Part shown: positions 1 through 11,451 of the stretch, piece by piece | Position numbering within the stretch: the stretch's first letter is position 1 | How the letters are laid out: each line of letters starts with the position of its first letter | Assembly (NCBI RefSeq): GCF_031157525.1 | Contig: NZ_JAVIXR010000001.1 | Coordinates: 528,911 to 592,910 of the forward strand | Direction of reading: 5' to 3' | Length of the DNA stretch: 64,000 nucleotides | Origin: Marinobacter sediminicola | GTDB lineage: Bacteria > Pseudomonadota > Gammaproteobacteria > Pseudomonadales > Oleiphilaceae | The notes under the pieces: model-generated | Told to the model about the DNA's origin: nothing | Database searches by the model: none | The model's input: only the letters and a program-made list of their open reading frames with translations | Position numbers and translations under genes: made by a program

Positions 1-1
1 G

Positions 2-466
2 CGGGGCTTTGTCAAAGAAGCTTTGTCGCTCGTGACGTGGGTGGGCGCGTTCGTACTTGCCCGAACCTTCCACCCCCAAATGCAGGCGTTGCTCGAGAAC
101 ACGGTAGAAACGCCGCTGGTACGCCTGATTGCCGCGTTTGCCATTCTCTTTTTTGGCACTCTCATTGTTGGCGCTATTATCAATAACATGATTGGTCATC
201 TGGTTCGTGCTACGGGGCTGTCAGCCACTGATCGTGTTCTCGGCATGGGGTTTGGACTGCTGCGCGGCATTGTTGTTGTGATTGTTGCGATAGCATTCAT
301 TCGTTACACCCCTCTGGCCCAGGACACCTGGTGGAGGACATCCGTCATGATAGATCGGCTGGGGGTGGTTGAAGACTGGTCCCGGCGAACATTCGGTGAC
401 GAGTTTGCGCGTTTTCTGGCACCAGAATCTCAAAAGGCCGTGGAACCCACGTCCGCATCCCGATAA
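2..466 (+). CDS. cvpA: CvpA family inner-membrane protein, 5' end cut by the window
   Basis: This is the C-terminal part of a CvpA (colicin V production) protein, an integral membrane protein of unclear biochemical role that commonly sits just upstream of purF. The frame is open from base 2 (reads RGFVKEALSLVTWVG), so the TTG at 23 is not a true start and the N-terminus lies outside the window. At least three hydrophobic segments are visible: around TWVGAFVLA, then LIAAFAILFFGTLIVGAII, then LGMGFGLLRGIVVVIVAIAFI. The motif with GLLRG is typical of the family. The gene ends 34 bp before purF, so co-transcription is likely. The family call rests on sequence character plus position. Confidence 0.9.
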   Translation, partial: RGFVKEALSLVTWVGAFVLARTFHPQMQALLENTVETPLVRLIAAFAILFFGTLIVGAIINNMIGHLVRATGLSATDRVLGMGFGLLRGIVVVIVAIAFIRYTPLAQDTWWRTSVMIDRLGVVEDWSRRTFGDEFARFLAPESQKAVEPTSASR

Positions 467-500
467 CATTCAGAATTAACACCCGGAGATCATCTTATCC

Positions 501-2027
501 ATGTGTGGCATTGTCGGCATTGTCAGTAGTTCCCATGTCAATCAGTCGCTTTATGATGCGCTGACTGTACTTCAGCACCGAGGCCAGGATGCGGCGGGTA
601 TTGTAACGTTCCAGGATGATCGATTTTTTCTGCGTAAAGACAATGGCTTGGTGCGGGACGTGTTCCATACCCGTCATATGCACCGTCTTGTGGGCAACGT
701 TGGCATAGGCCACGTACGGTACCCCACCGCAGGCAGTTCCAGTTCGGCTGAATCCCAGCCTTTCTATGTAAACAGCCCTTACGGTATTACTCTGGCTCAT
801 AACGGCAACCTGACGAATGCCGACGAACTGAGCCAAGACCTGTTCCGCACAGACCTGCGTCATATCAACACCAACTCGGATTCAGAAGTGCTGCTTAACG
901 TTTTTGCACATGAACTGCAAAAGCTGGGTAAGTTTGATCCGACCAAAGATGAAATTTTCTCTGCGGTTCGGGCCGTACACGAACGTTGCCGCGGAGCCTA
1001 TGCCGTTATTGCCATGATCACAGGCTACGGCATTGTTGGATTTCGCGACCCGAATGGCATACGCCCGGCGTGTTATGGTGAGCGCACAGATGAGAACGGC
1101 CGTAAGGAATATATGATTGCGTCCGAGAGTGTTGCTCTCAGTGCTGCGGGTTACACCCTTGTGAGAGACATCGCTCCTGGCGAAGCGGTTTACATCGAAA
1201 CTGATGGCACACTTTACACGCAGCAATGCGCCGCCGCACCGAAGTTGTTCCCCTGCATTTTCGAGCACGTTTATTTTGCGCGCCCTGACTCCATTATGGA
1301 TGGTGTATCGGTCTATAAAGCGCGACTGCGTATGGGTGAAACCCTCGCAGACAAAGTGCAGCGTGAGCGCCCGGACCACGATATCGATGTGGTTATGCCA
1401 ATTCCTGATACCAGCCGCACATCTGCTATGCAGATGGCCCACAGGTTGGGGTTGAAGTTTCGTGAAGGCTTCATAAAAAATCGCTATATCGGTCGCACAT
1501 TCATCATGCCTGGCCAGACTATGCGCAAGAAGTCTGTGCGCCAGAAACTGAACCCCATTGAGCTTGAGTTCAAAGGTAAAAACGTCATGTTGGTGGATGA
1601 CTCCATTGTTCGGGGTACCACCTGTAAGGAAATTGTTCAGATGGCCAGGGATGCCGGTGCCAGAAAGGTGTACTTTGCCTCTGCCGCACCCCCGGTTCGC
1701 TATCCTAACGTGTACGGCATCGACATGCCGTCAGCCAGCGAACTGATTGCTCACGATCGAACAGTGGACGAAATTCGCGACCAGATTGGTGCCGACTGGC
1801 TGCTGTATCAAGACCTGGAAGACCTTGTGACCTGCGTCAGTGATGTAAATGACAACATTGATGGCTGGGAATGTTCCGTGTTTACCGGAGATTATGTAAC
1901 CGGAGATATAGATGCGGCCTATCTGAATCGCCTTGATGAAACGCGTAATGACATCCAGCGTTCAGGTGGCGGAGATGGTATGTCTGGTGACAATGGCGTT
2001 ATTGACCTTCACAACGACGAAGACTGA
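501..2027 (+). CDS. purF: Amidophosphoribosyltransferase (glutamine PRPP amidotransferase)
   Basis: PurF makes 5-phosphoribosylamine from PRPP and glutamine, the first committed step of purine synthesis, in the cytoplasm. The 508-residue product is of normal length. After Met removal the protein starts at the nucleophile Cys2 in MCGIVGIV, the class II (Ntn) glutamine amidotransferase signature. The phosphoribosyltransferase PRPP loop [13 protein letters not shown] lies at about residues 362-374. A GGAG ribosome site at 484-487 supports the ATG at 501. It sits between cvpA and metZ with 34 and 26 bp gaps, an arrangement recalled from pseudomonads. No PurR-type operator was identified. Confidence 0.98.
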   Translation: MCGIVGIVSSSHVNQSLYDALTVLQHRGQDAAGIVTFQDDRFFLRKDNGLVRDVFHTRHMHRLVGNVGIGHVRYPTAGSSSSAESQPFYVNSPYGITLAHNGNLTNADELSQDLFRTDLRHINTNSDSEVLLNVFAHELQKLGKFDPTKDEIFSAVRAVHERCRGAYAVIAMITGYGIVGFRDPNGIRPACYGERTDENGRKEYMIASESVALSAAGYTLVRDIAPGEAVYIETDGTLYTQQCAAAPKLFPCIFEHVYFARPDSIMDGVSVYKARLRMGETLADKVQRERPDHDIDVVMPIPDTSRTSAMQMAHRLGLKFREGFIKNRYIGRTFIMPGQTMRKKSVRQKLNPIELEFKGKNVMLVDDSIVRGTTCKEIVQMARDAGARKVYFASAAPPVRYPNVYGIDMPSASELIAHDRTVDEIRDQIGADWLLYQDLEDLVTCVSDVNDNIDGWECSVFTGDYVTGDIDAAYLNRLDETRNDIQRSGGGDGMSGDNGVIDLHNDED

Positions 2028-2053
2028 TTACCGAGCCTGACCAGGAGACGCTC

Positions 2054-3289
2054 ATGACTTTTCACCGCGAAGAAACTGCCCAGATTCCCGAATCGGATCT
2101 TGAGGGTATGTCTCTGGATACTCTGGCGGTGAGGGCAGGGCAGTTGCGCACGGCTCAGCTAGAGCACAGCGACGCCATTTTCCCTACGTCGAGTTTCGTC
2201 TACGCCAGTGCCGCTCAGGCAGCGGCACGGTTTGGTGGTGAAGAGCCGGGTAATATCTACTCCCGCTTTACTAACCCGACGGTTCAGGCCTTTGAGGGAC
2301 GCATCGCTGCGATGGAGGGCGGAGAACGGGCGGTCGCAACCTCATCTGGTATGGCTGCTATTCTCAGCACTTGCATGGCGCTGTTGAAGACGGGCGATCA
2401 CGTCATTTGCTCCCGTGGTGTATTCGGAACCACCAATGTGCTGTTCCAGAAATACATGGCGAAATTTGGTGTTGAAACGTCGTTTGTGAGCCTTACAGAT
2501 GCTCAGGAATGGGCCGGAGCAATGCGCCCGAACACACGCATGCTGTTTGTTGAAACCCCGTCCAACCCGCTTTGCGAAGTGGCGGATATGGCGGCATTGG
2601 CAAAGCTTGCCCATGACAATAACGCGCTGTTCGTGGTGGACAACTGCTTCTGCACGCCGGTACTGCAGCGGCCCCTGGAACACGGAGCAGATATCGTCAT
2701 CCACTCCGCGACCAAGTATCTCGATGGCCAGGGGCGCTGTGTAGGTGGTGTTGTGGTTGGTCCGACAAAGCTCATGGATGAAGTCTATGGCTTCCTGAGA
2801 TCCGCAGGCCCGACAATGAGCCCATTCAATGCTTGGGTCTTTCACAAAGGCTTGGAAACCTTACCAATCCGTATGCGAGCCCATTGCGACAATGCGCTAG
2901 AGTTGGCGGTGTGGCTGGAAGAGCAGCCAGCCGTGGAGCGGGTATACTACGCCGGGCTTCAGAGCCATCCACAGCATGAGCTTGCAAAAAAGCAGCAGAA
3001 AGGATTTGGTGGGGTGTTGTCATTTTGTCTGAAGGGCGGTCGGGAAGAGGCCTGGAAGTTTATCGATGCCACCCGGATGATTTCCATTACCGCTAATCTG
3101 GGCGATGTTAAAACCACGATTACCCATCCGGCCACAACGACTCACGGGCGCTTATCGCCGGAAGATAAGTCCAGGGCCGGCATCACCGAGAATCTTTTGC
3201 GTGTCTCGGTGGGTATAGAAGCAGTCGAAGATCTGAAAACAGACTTGTACAGAGGCTTTCAGGAACTTCAGAACGCAAGCAACACTTAA
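2054..3289 (+). CDS. metZ: O-succinylhomoserine sulfhydrylase
   Basis: MetZ is a cytoplasmic PLP enzyme of the Cys/Met metabolism family that makes homocysteine directly from O-succinylhomoserine and sulfide. The 411-residue protein has the family's PLP-binding lysine at about residue 221 in HSATKYLDGQGR, the substrate region YSRFTNPT near residue 75, and the C-terminal THPATTTHGRL motif. The ATG follows AGGAG at 2042-2046. It lies 26 bp behind purF, matching the purF-metZ pairing of pseudomonads, and would feed methionine synthase (metH at 32649-36347). Distinguishing it from cystathionine gamma-synthase or the O-acetyl enzyme by sequence alone is imperfect; neighbourhood favours MetZ. Confidence 0.93.
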   Translation: MTFHREETAQIPESDLEGMSLDTLAVRAGQLRTAQLEHSDAIFPTSSFVYASAAQAAARFGGEEPGNIYSRFTNPTVQAFEGRIAAMEGGERAVATSSGMAAILSTCMALLKTGDHVICSRGVFGTTNVLFQKYMAKFGVETSFVSLTDAQEWAGAMRPNTRMLFVETPSNPLCEVADMAALAKLAHDNNALFVVDNCFCTPVLQRPLEHGADIVIHSATKYLDGQGRCVGGVVVGPTKLMDEVYGFLRSAGPTMSPFNAWVFHKGLETLPIRMRAHCDNALELAVWLEEQPAVERVYYAGLQSHPQHELAKKQQKGFGGVLSFCLKGGREEAWKFIDATRMISITANLGDVKTTITHPATTTHGRLSPEDKSRAGITENLLRVSVGIEAVEDLKTDLYRGFQELQNASNT

Positions 3290-3302
3290 CGTTTGAGTAT
3301 TC

Positions 3303-5891
3303 ATGGCCGAATCTGCAAAAGCGAAGCAATCACCACAGAACCTGACAGAGAAACAGCTGCGCTTCCGTCGCCTTGCTGCACAGGGTGCCCGTGAAGGTGC
3401 GGTGATCGGGCTTATTGCCCTTTGCATCTATTTGGCCATGGCACTTGTGACCTTTAATCCTGCAGACCCTGGTTGGGCGAGCATCGGGCACGACACTAGC
3501 GTGTTGAACGCGGCGGGCCGCTCTGGTGCTTGGCTAGCAAGCCTGCTGATGGACTTTTTCGGTCACGTCGCCTACCTGTTCCCGATGATGGTGGCAGGCT
3601 ACGCCATCATGCTGATCCGTAGGCGTAATGATTCTCTGGATCTGCACTGGCCGCTCTTTCTGATGCGATTCGGTGGCTTTCTGTTGATCTTGTTGTCCGC
3701 GACCAGTCTTCTCTCACTCTACTCTGTATTTGGTCTTGGTGCCTCGTCAGGGGGAGTGCTCGGCACCGCTGTTTCAGACGCAATGATTCGCTTTTTTAAC
3801 CTGCCGGCAACCACGCTTTTGCTTATAGCGATCTTTCTTTTTGCCCTGACAGTGACGGTTGGTTTGTCATGGTTCTGGCTTATGGACCAGCTTGGCGGGC
3901 TTACCCTTCGCTTCGGGCAGTACCTTAAAAAGCTTGTGCAATCAGACAAAACGAAGACGGCCCCGGAGAAACCTGCCCAGCCTGAGTTGAGTGCTGTCGA
4001 GAGAAAGCCAAAATCAACGGCCCGGATTAGCCAACCTGACAATGATGCTATGCAGGACAAACCAGGCAAACGATGGTGGCATAGTATTCCCGGGTTTGGG
4101 CCAGCCAAGGCTCCCAAGCCAAAAGCCCGACCCAGCGAACGGCAGGAACCTGCGATTGACGGTTTTTCTGCCAATGAAGATTCGGAACCTGCACGCCTGG
4201 AAAGTTTCAGCTCCCGGGACGATGCGCCGGCGAAAGCTCGCAGCCAGTCATCGGAATCAAACAAGGGAAAAACACCGCCAGCCGCCGGTGGGCGCGCTCT
4301 GAAGATATCCCCGTTCAAAAAGAATGAGCAACCACCGACAAGCAATGGCAAAAACACTCAGCCTTCGCTGCTGGAGGATATAGAGAGCCCGATTCCGCCT
4401 ATATCCCTGCTTGACCCACCCGAGGAGCATAAGGAAAGCGGTTATTCCGAAGAAGCTCTGGAGCATATGTCCCGATTGCTTGAGGAAAAGTTGGGCGATT
4501 TTGGTGTGTCTGTAGAAGTGGTTGAAGTTAACCCCGGCCCGGTGATCACTCGCTTTGAGATCAAACCGGCAGCAGGCGTCAAAGTTAGCAGAATTTCCAA
4601 TCTTGCCAAAGACCTGGCGCGCTCACTTGCGGTATTGAGTGTGAGGGTTGTAGAGGTTATTCCCGGGAAATCAGTAGTCGGCATCGAGATTCCCAATGAA
4701 AAGCGGGAAATCGTTCGGCTTAGCGAAGTCCTCGGTTCTCGTGTATTCAAAGAATCCAGTTCGGCGCTTACCATGGCTCTGGGTAACGATATTGGCGGCA
4801 ATCCCATGGTTGCCAACCTCGCCAAAATGCCTCACCTGCTGGTTGCCGGTACCACTGGTTCTGGTAAATCTGTCGGCGTGAACGCCATGCTGCTCAGTAT
4901 GCTTCTGAAGGCAGGGCCTGAGGATGTTCGCTTCATCATGGTGGACCCCAAGATGTTGGAACTCAGCATCTACGATGGTATTCCCCACCTGCTGGCGCCC
5001 GTTGTTACCGACATGAAAGAGGCCGCAAATGCACTGCGTTGGTGCGTGGCAGAGATGGAGCGTCGATACCGGTTAATGTCCACGCAAGGCGTACGAAACC
5101 TTGCCGGCTACAATCTTAAAGTTAAAGAAGCCGCTGCCGCCGGTGAGCCATTGCTGGACCCGCTTTGGAAGCCTGACGAGTACCTTGCGGACGATGAGCA
5201 ACAACGCCCGGAGCTTGAGCATTTGCCGTTGATCGTTGTTGTTATCGATGAGTTTGCCGACATGATGATGATTGTTGGCAAGAAGGTAGAAGAGCTGATC
5301 GCGCGTATCGCCCAGAAGGCGAGAGCGGCCGGTATCCACTTGATCCTGGCGACGCAGAGGCCCTCTGTGGATGTAATTACCGGGCTTATCAAAGCAAACA
5401 TTCCAACCCGTATTTCGTTCCAGGTATCGTCCAAGATCGACTCGCGTACTGTTCTTGATCAGGGCGGCGCAGAGCAGCTTCTCGGACACGGCGATATGCT
5501 TTATTTGCCACCAGGATCCGGGCTTCCTGTGCGAGTTCATGGGGCCTTCGTGGATGACGATGAGGTTCACCGGGTAGTAAGTGCCTGGAAGGCCAGAGGC
5601 GAGCCGGTGTATGTCGACGACGTACTTAATGGCGCTGAAGGCGAACACCTGCCAGGCGTGCCCACTCTATCTGAAGGGGGTGACAATGAAGGCGACGCGC
5701 TATTTGATGAGGCGGTCGCTTTTGTAACCGAAGGGCGTAGGGTGTCCATTTCCTCGGTGCAGCGTAAATTCAAGATAGGTTATAACCGGGCGGCCAATCT
5801 GGTTGAAGCAATGGAAGCATCCGGAGTGGTCAGCTCAGCCGGCCACAACGGAGCCCGTGAAGTTTTGGCGCCGCCCCCACCCAGAGATTAG
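3303..5891 (+). CDS. ftsK: DNA translocase FtsK
   Basis: FtsK pumps chromosomal DNA through the closing septum and activates XerCD at dif. The 862-residue protein has an N-terminal membrane domain with about four hydrophobic spans in residues 30-205, a polar Pro/Lys/Ser-rich linker to about residue 365, then the motor. The RecA-like ATPase has Walker A GTTGSGKS at 516-523 and Walker [10 protein letters not shown] with D649/E650. A C-terminal gamma winged-helix domain (from about 790, with [16 protein letters not shown]) reads KOPS sites. The linker is much shorter than in E. coli FtsK, so the size resembles the pseudomonad protein. It starts 13 bp after metZ and ends 12 bp before lolA. Confidence 0.97.
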   Translation: MAESAKAKQSPQNLTEKQLRFRRLAAQGAREGAVIGLIALCIYLAMALVTFNPADPGWASIGHDTSVLNAAGRSGAWLASLLMDFFGHVAYLFPMMVAGYAIMLIRRRNDSLDLHWPLFLMRFGGFLLILLSATSLLSLYSVFGLGASSGGVLGTAVSDAMIRFFNLPATTLLLIAIFLFALTVTVGLSWFWLMDQLGGLTLRFGQYLKKLVQSDKTKTAPEKPAQPELSAVERKPKSTARISQPDNDAMQDKPGKRWWHSIPGFGPAKAPKPKARPSERQEPAIDGFSANEDSEPARLESFSSRDDAPAKARSQSSESNKGKTPPAAGGRALKISPFKKNEQPPTSNGKNTQPSLLEDIESPIPPISLLDPPEEHKESGYSEEALEHMSRLLEEKLGDFGVSVEVVEVNPGPVITRFEIKPAAGVKVSRISNLAKDLARSLAVLSVRVVEVIPGKSVVGIEIPNEKREIVRLSEVLGSRVFKESSSALTMALGNDIGGNPMVANLAKMPHLLVAGTTGSGKSVGVNAMLLSMLLKAGPEDVRFIMVDPKMLELSIYDGIPHLLAPVVTDMKEAANALRWCVAEMERRYRLMSTQGVRNLAGYNLKVKEAAAAGEPLLDPLWKPDEYLADDEQQRPELEHLPLIVVVIDEFADMMMIVGKKVEELIARIAQKARAAGIHLILATQRPSVDVITGLIKANIPTRISFQVSSKIDSRTVLDQGGAEQLLGHGDMLYLPPGSGLPVRVHGAFVDDDEVHRVVSAWKARGEPVYVDDVLNGAEGEHLPGVPTLSEGGDNEGDALFDEAVAFVTEGRRVSISSVQRKFKIGYNRAANLVEAMEASGVVSSAGHNGAREVLAPPPPRD

Positions 5892-5903
5892 GAGTCGTAT
5901 TTT

Positions 5904-6563
5904 ATGCAACAGCTTTTCCTGAAACGCCTGCCGGCATTGGTTGCGACACTGGTGGTAGCATTCACATTCAGCAATTCACTGATGGCGGATGGTAAAAAGA
6001 GCTCAGCAACGGAGCTGGCCTCCTTGCTGAAAAGCTACGAAACCTATCAGGCAGACTTTATCCAGATCGTGGTCAGTGAGAACGGGAACAACGTTCAGGA
6101 AACCCGCGGTTCCCTGAAAGCCAAACGGCCAGGGCTGTTTTACTGGGAAACCCGCGCACCTTTGTCCCAGTTTATTGTGAGTGATGGAAGCAGTGTAGAG
6201 GTGTACGACCCGGACCTTGAACAGGTAACTGTGCACAATCTGGATGACCGGGTGCAAAACACACCGGCGCTGCTGCTGAGTGGCGAGGTTGATAACCTGG
6301 AGGAAACCTACCGGGTTTCTGGCCGCCAGGTCAGCGACGACACCCGTGAATTCACGCTGGAGCCTAAAAATGAGGATTCGCTGTTTGTATCGCTGCGCCT
6401 GACCTTCTTCAAGAATGAACTGCAGGAGATGCGCATGCAAGATTCTCTGGCGCAGCTCAGCGTGCTGAGTTTTGATCACATTCGGCTGAATGAATCCGTG
6501 GAAAAAAGCGTGTTCAAGCTTGAGTACCCGGAGGGCGTAGACGTAATCCGGGACGAAGGCTGA
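5904..6563 (+). CDS. lolA: Outer-membrane lipoprotein carrier LolA
   Basis: LolA is the periplasmic chaperone that takes lipoproteins from LolCDE at the inner membrane to LolB at the outer membrane. The 219-residue product begins with a signal peptide (about residues 1-28, basic KR then a hydrophobic core, ending near SLMADG). The mature part has the family motifs YQADFIQ and the Trp-containing GLFYWETRAPLSQFIVSDG, followed by the conserved YDPDLEQVT strand. It is preceded by AGGAG at 5890-5894 and lies between ftsK and rarA with a gap of one base to the latter, so translation is probably coupled. Order ftsK-lolA-rarA is widely conserved. Confidence 0.95.
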   Translation: MQQLFLKRLPALVATLVVAFTFSNSLMADGKKSSATELASLLKSYETYQADFIQIVVSENGNNVQETRGSLKAKRPGLFYWETRAPLSQFIVSDGSSVEVYDPDLEQVTVHNLDDRVQNTPALLLSGEVDNLEETYRVSGRQVSDDTREFTLEPKNEDSLFVSLRLTFFKNELQEMRMQDSLAQLSVLSFDHIRLNESVEKSVFKLEYPEGVDVIRDEG

Positions 6564-6564
6564 T

Positions 6565-7902
6565 ATGCAGAATAGCCTGTTCACAGAGCAGGTCGGCTTC
6601 CGGCCTCTCGCGGCCCGCATGCGCCCTGAAAGCCTCGACGACTATGTTGGGCAGGCGCATCTTGTGGGGCCTGGGAAACCACTACGCAGGGCGGTAGAGC
6701 AGGCGCAACTTCACTCCATGATCCTATGGGGGCCTCCCGGAGTTGGGAAAACCACTTTCGCACAATTGCTGGCAAGCGTTGGCGATCTGAGCTTTGAAAC
6801 GGTGTCGGCGGTTCTCAGTGGTGTTAAGGATATTCGCGCCATTGTTGAACGTGCCCGTAACCGCAAACAATCACAAGGTCAGGATACGCTTTTGTTTGTG
6901 GATGAAGTCCACCGCTTTAACAAAAGCCAGCAAGATGCCTTTCTGCCGCACATCGAAGACGGCACGTTTATTTTTGTCGGTGCCACCACCGAGAATCCTT
7001 CATTTGAACTGAATAGTGCGTTGCTGTCCCGCACCCGTGTATATGTCCTCAAAAACCTGGACGAAACCGACATTCTGAAACTATTAGGCAGGGCCCTCGC
7101 TTCAGAAGAGGGGTTTGGTGGCCAGCTTGCGGTATCGGATGATGTGTTGAAGGTAATGGCCACTGCATCCGGCGGGGATGCGCGCAGAGCGCTGAACATT
7201 CTGGAGATTTCGGCGGATCTGGCTGAGCCTGGCAGTGATGGGAAAAATCGGGTTAATGCCGAACACCTCGAACAGGTGATGCAAACCAGTTTGCGGCGTT
7301 TTGATAAGGGCGGAGACGTATTCTTCGACCAGATATCAGCTCTGCACAAGTCTGTAAGGGGCTCAGACCCCGATGGCTCACTTTATTGGCTGTGCCGGAT
7401 GCTCGATGGGGGTTGTGATCCACTGTACGTTGCTCGCCGCCTGGTGCGGATTGCGAGTGAAGATATAGGTAATGCCGACCCTCGCGCACTGCAGTTGAGT
7501 ATGGATGCCTGGGATGTTCAGGAGCGCTTGGGCAGTCCTGAAGGAGAGCTTGCCCTGGCACAGGCTGTAACTTATCTCGCGCTGTCGCCGAAAAGCGATG
7601 CAGTTTATAAAGCGTACAATCAGTGCATGGCTGACATACGGAGCGATCCGGATTATGAGGTTCCGGTGCATCTGCGCAACGCCCCCACCAAACTCATGAA
7701 AAGCCTGGGCCATGGCGACACCTATCGCTACGCGCACCATGAGCCGGACGCCTTTGCGGCTGGTGAGTCTTACCTGCCGGAGGCCATTCACCAACGCAGG
7801 TACTATGAGCCCGTCAACCGGGGTCTGGAAATCAAACTTTCCGAAAAGCGCCAGCGGCTGGATGCTCTCAATCAACAAAGCCCAAGAAAACGCCATACCT
7901 GA
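6565..7902 (+). CDS. rarA: Replication-associated recombination protein A (RarA/MgsA AAA+ ATPase)
   Basis: RarA is a clamp-loader-like AAA+ ATPase that acts at stalled replication forks. In the 445-residue protein Walker A is GPPGVGKT at 56-63 and Walker B is LFVDEVHRF with D113/E114; a sensor 1 region reads FVGATTENPSFELN, and the C-terminal MgsA tetramerisation region carries DPDGSLYWLCRMLDGG and SEDIGNADP. The ATG is one base after the lolA stop, so the two are likely co-translated. Downstream, 100 bp separate it from serS. Confidence 0.96.
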   Translation: MQNSLFTEQVGFRPLAARMRPESLDDYVGQAHLVGPGKPLRRAVEQAQLHSMILWGPPGVGKTTFAQLLASVGDLSFETVSAVLSGVKDIRAIVERARNRKQSQGQDTLLFVDEVHRFNKSQQDAFLPHIEDGTFIFVGATTENPSFELNSALLSRTRVYVLKNLDETDILKLLGRALASEEGFGGQLAVSDDVLKVMATASGGDARRALNILEISADLAEPGSDGKNRVNAEHLEQVMQTSLRRFDKGGDVFFDQISALHKSVRGSDPDGSLYWLCRMLDGGCDPLYVARRLVRIASEDIGNADPRALQLSMDAWDVQERLGSPEGELALAQAVTYLALSPKSDAVYKAYNQCMADIRSDPDYEVPVHLRNAPTKLMKSLGHGDTYRYAHHEPDAFAAGESYLPEAIHQRRYYEPVNRGLEIKLSEKRQRLDALNQQSPRKRHT

Positions 7903-7949
7903 ACCCCGAACAAGGTTTCTGCAGCGGTAGCCACCGGCGCCGGCACGGG

Positions 7950-10131
<2,182 letters not shown>

Positions 10132-10156
10132 CTTTCAGAATCGGGCAAACAAAAAA

Positions 10157-10183
10157 GGGGAGCCGCTGGCTCCCCGTTTTTTT
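10157..10183. terminator. Bidirectional Rho-independent terminator between cobA and aroG
   Basis: The arms GGGGAGCC (10157-10164) and GGCTCCCC (10168-10175) form an 8-bp GC-rich stem with a three-base loop. A run of T follows on the plus strand, and a run of A precedes it, giving a U tract for the minus strand as well. It sits between two convergent genes. Confidence 0.9.
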
Positions 10184-10200
10184 ATACCCTGATTAAAAAC

Positions 10201-11277
10201 TCAGGTTGTTTTTCTCTTCGGCAACACGTCTTTCAGTTTATTGCGCATGTCGCGAATGGCTTTCTCGGTGGTTTCCCAGTCGATACAGGCATCGGTAACA
10301 GATACACCGTATTTAAGGTCTGCGAGATTCTCAGGAATAGACTGGTTACCCCAGTTGATGTTGCTTTCAATCATCAGGCTTTGAATAGAAGTGTTGCCTT
10401 CAAGGATCTGGTGGCTGACGTCCTGCATAACCAGCGGCTGAATGGCCGGGTCTTTGCTGGAGTTAGCGTGGCTGCAATCAACCATGATGGATTTGCGCAG
10501 GCCGGCCTTGTCGAGTGCTTGCTCGCACAGGGTCACACTGACTGAATCGTAATTAGGCTTTCCGCCTCCGCCACGCAAAACCACATGCCCATACCGGTTA
10601 CCTTTGGTGCGAATGATCGCCACCTGGCCTTGCTGATCGATGCCCAGGAAGTTATGGGAGTAGGAAACAGACTTCATGGCGTTTACGGCAACATCAAGGC
10701 TGCCATCTGTGCCATTTTTAAAGCCGATGGCCATGGAAAGACCGCTGCTCATCTCACGGTGAGTTTGGGATTCCGTGGTGCGGGCGCCAATGGCGGACCA
10801 GGCAATAGAGTCCTGGAGGTATTGGGGCGAAATCGGATCAAGCGCTTCGGTGGCAACAGGTAACCCCAGCTCGTTAATGTCGAGTAAGAGGCGACGACCA
10901 AGTTGCAGACCCCGTTCGATATCAAAGGTGTCGTTCAGGTGCGGGTCGTTGATCAAACCTTTCCAGCCTACGGTTGTGCGTGGCTTTTCAAAATACACAC
11001 GCATAACGATCAGCAGGGTGTCGCTGACTTCATCTGCAAGTTTTTTGAGCCGGGTGGCGTAATCACGGGCCGCGTCCACGTCGTGAATAGAGCAGGGGCC
11101 CACCACCAGGAACAAACGATGGTCTTTACCGTCAATAATGTCATAAATCGCCTGGCGGCCATTCGTAACGGTTTGCGCAGCCTTACCAGTGAGCGGCATA
11201 TCCTGTTTGAGCTTTTCAGGGGTAATCAGTGTTTCCTGGCTCGCCACGTTCAAATTTTCAAGTTTATTGCCGGACAT
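10201..11277 (-). CDS. 3-deoxy-7-phosphoheptulonate (DAHP) synthase, AroG/AroF/AroH class I
   Basis: This enzyme condenses phosphoenolpyruvate and erythrose-4-phosphate, the first step of the shikimate pathway. The 358-residue length fits type I-alpha (E. coli AroG-like) enzymes. Visible motifs are GPCSIHD at 60-66, EKPRTTVGWKG (KPRTT at 98-102), the phosphate-binding GARTTESQTHREMSSGLS region, and the metal-ligand stretch VDCSHANSSKDP. Which aromatic amino acid inhibits it cannot be judged reliably from sequence here, so no paralogue letter is assigned. It is monocistronic, faces cobA across a shared terminator, and diverges from the DUF1631 gene with a 174-bp intergenic region. Confidence 0.95.
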   Translation of the reverse strand: MSGNKLENLNVASQETLITPEKLKQDMPLTGKAAQTVTNGRQAIYDIIDGKDHRLFLVVGPCSIHDVDAARDYATRLKKLADEVSDTLLIVMRVYFEKPRTTVGWKGLINDPHLNDTFDIERGLQLGRRLLLDINELGLPVATEALDPISPQYLQDSIAWSAIGARTTESQTHREMSSGLSMAIGFKNGTDGSLDVAVNAMKSVSYSHNFLGIDQQGQVAIIRTKGNRYGHVVLRGGGGKPNYDSVSVTLCEQALDKAGLRKSIMVDCSHANSSKDPAIQPLVMQDVSHQILEGNTSIQSLMIESNINWGNQSIPENLADLKYGVSVTDACIDWETTEKAIRDMRNKLKDVLPKRKTT

Positions 11278-11451
11278 TTTTTGCGGTTTCCCCGATTCTT
11301 TTCATTGTAGCCTGGCTGTACTGTGAAATAAGCCAGCAGGACTGCAGATTAACGCGAATAACGCCGGGCGCAGTTGTGGTGAACCCCGGCGAGTTCGTTA
11401 TACTGCTTTATTTACTGGGCCTTTTCAACGCTTCTTGAGCATGGGGAATGG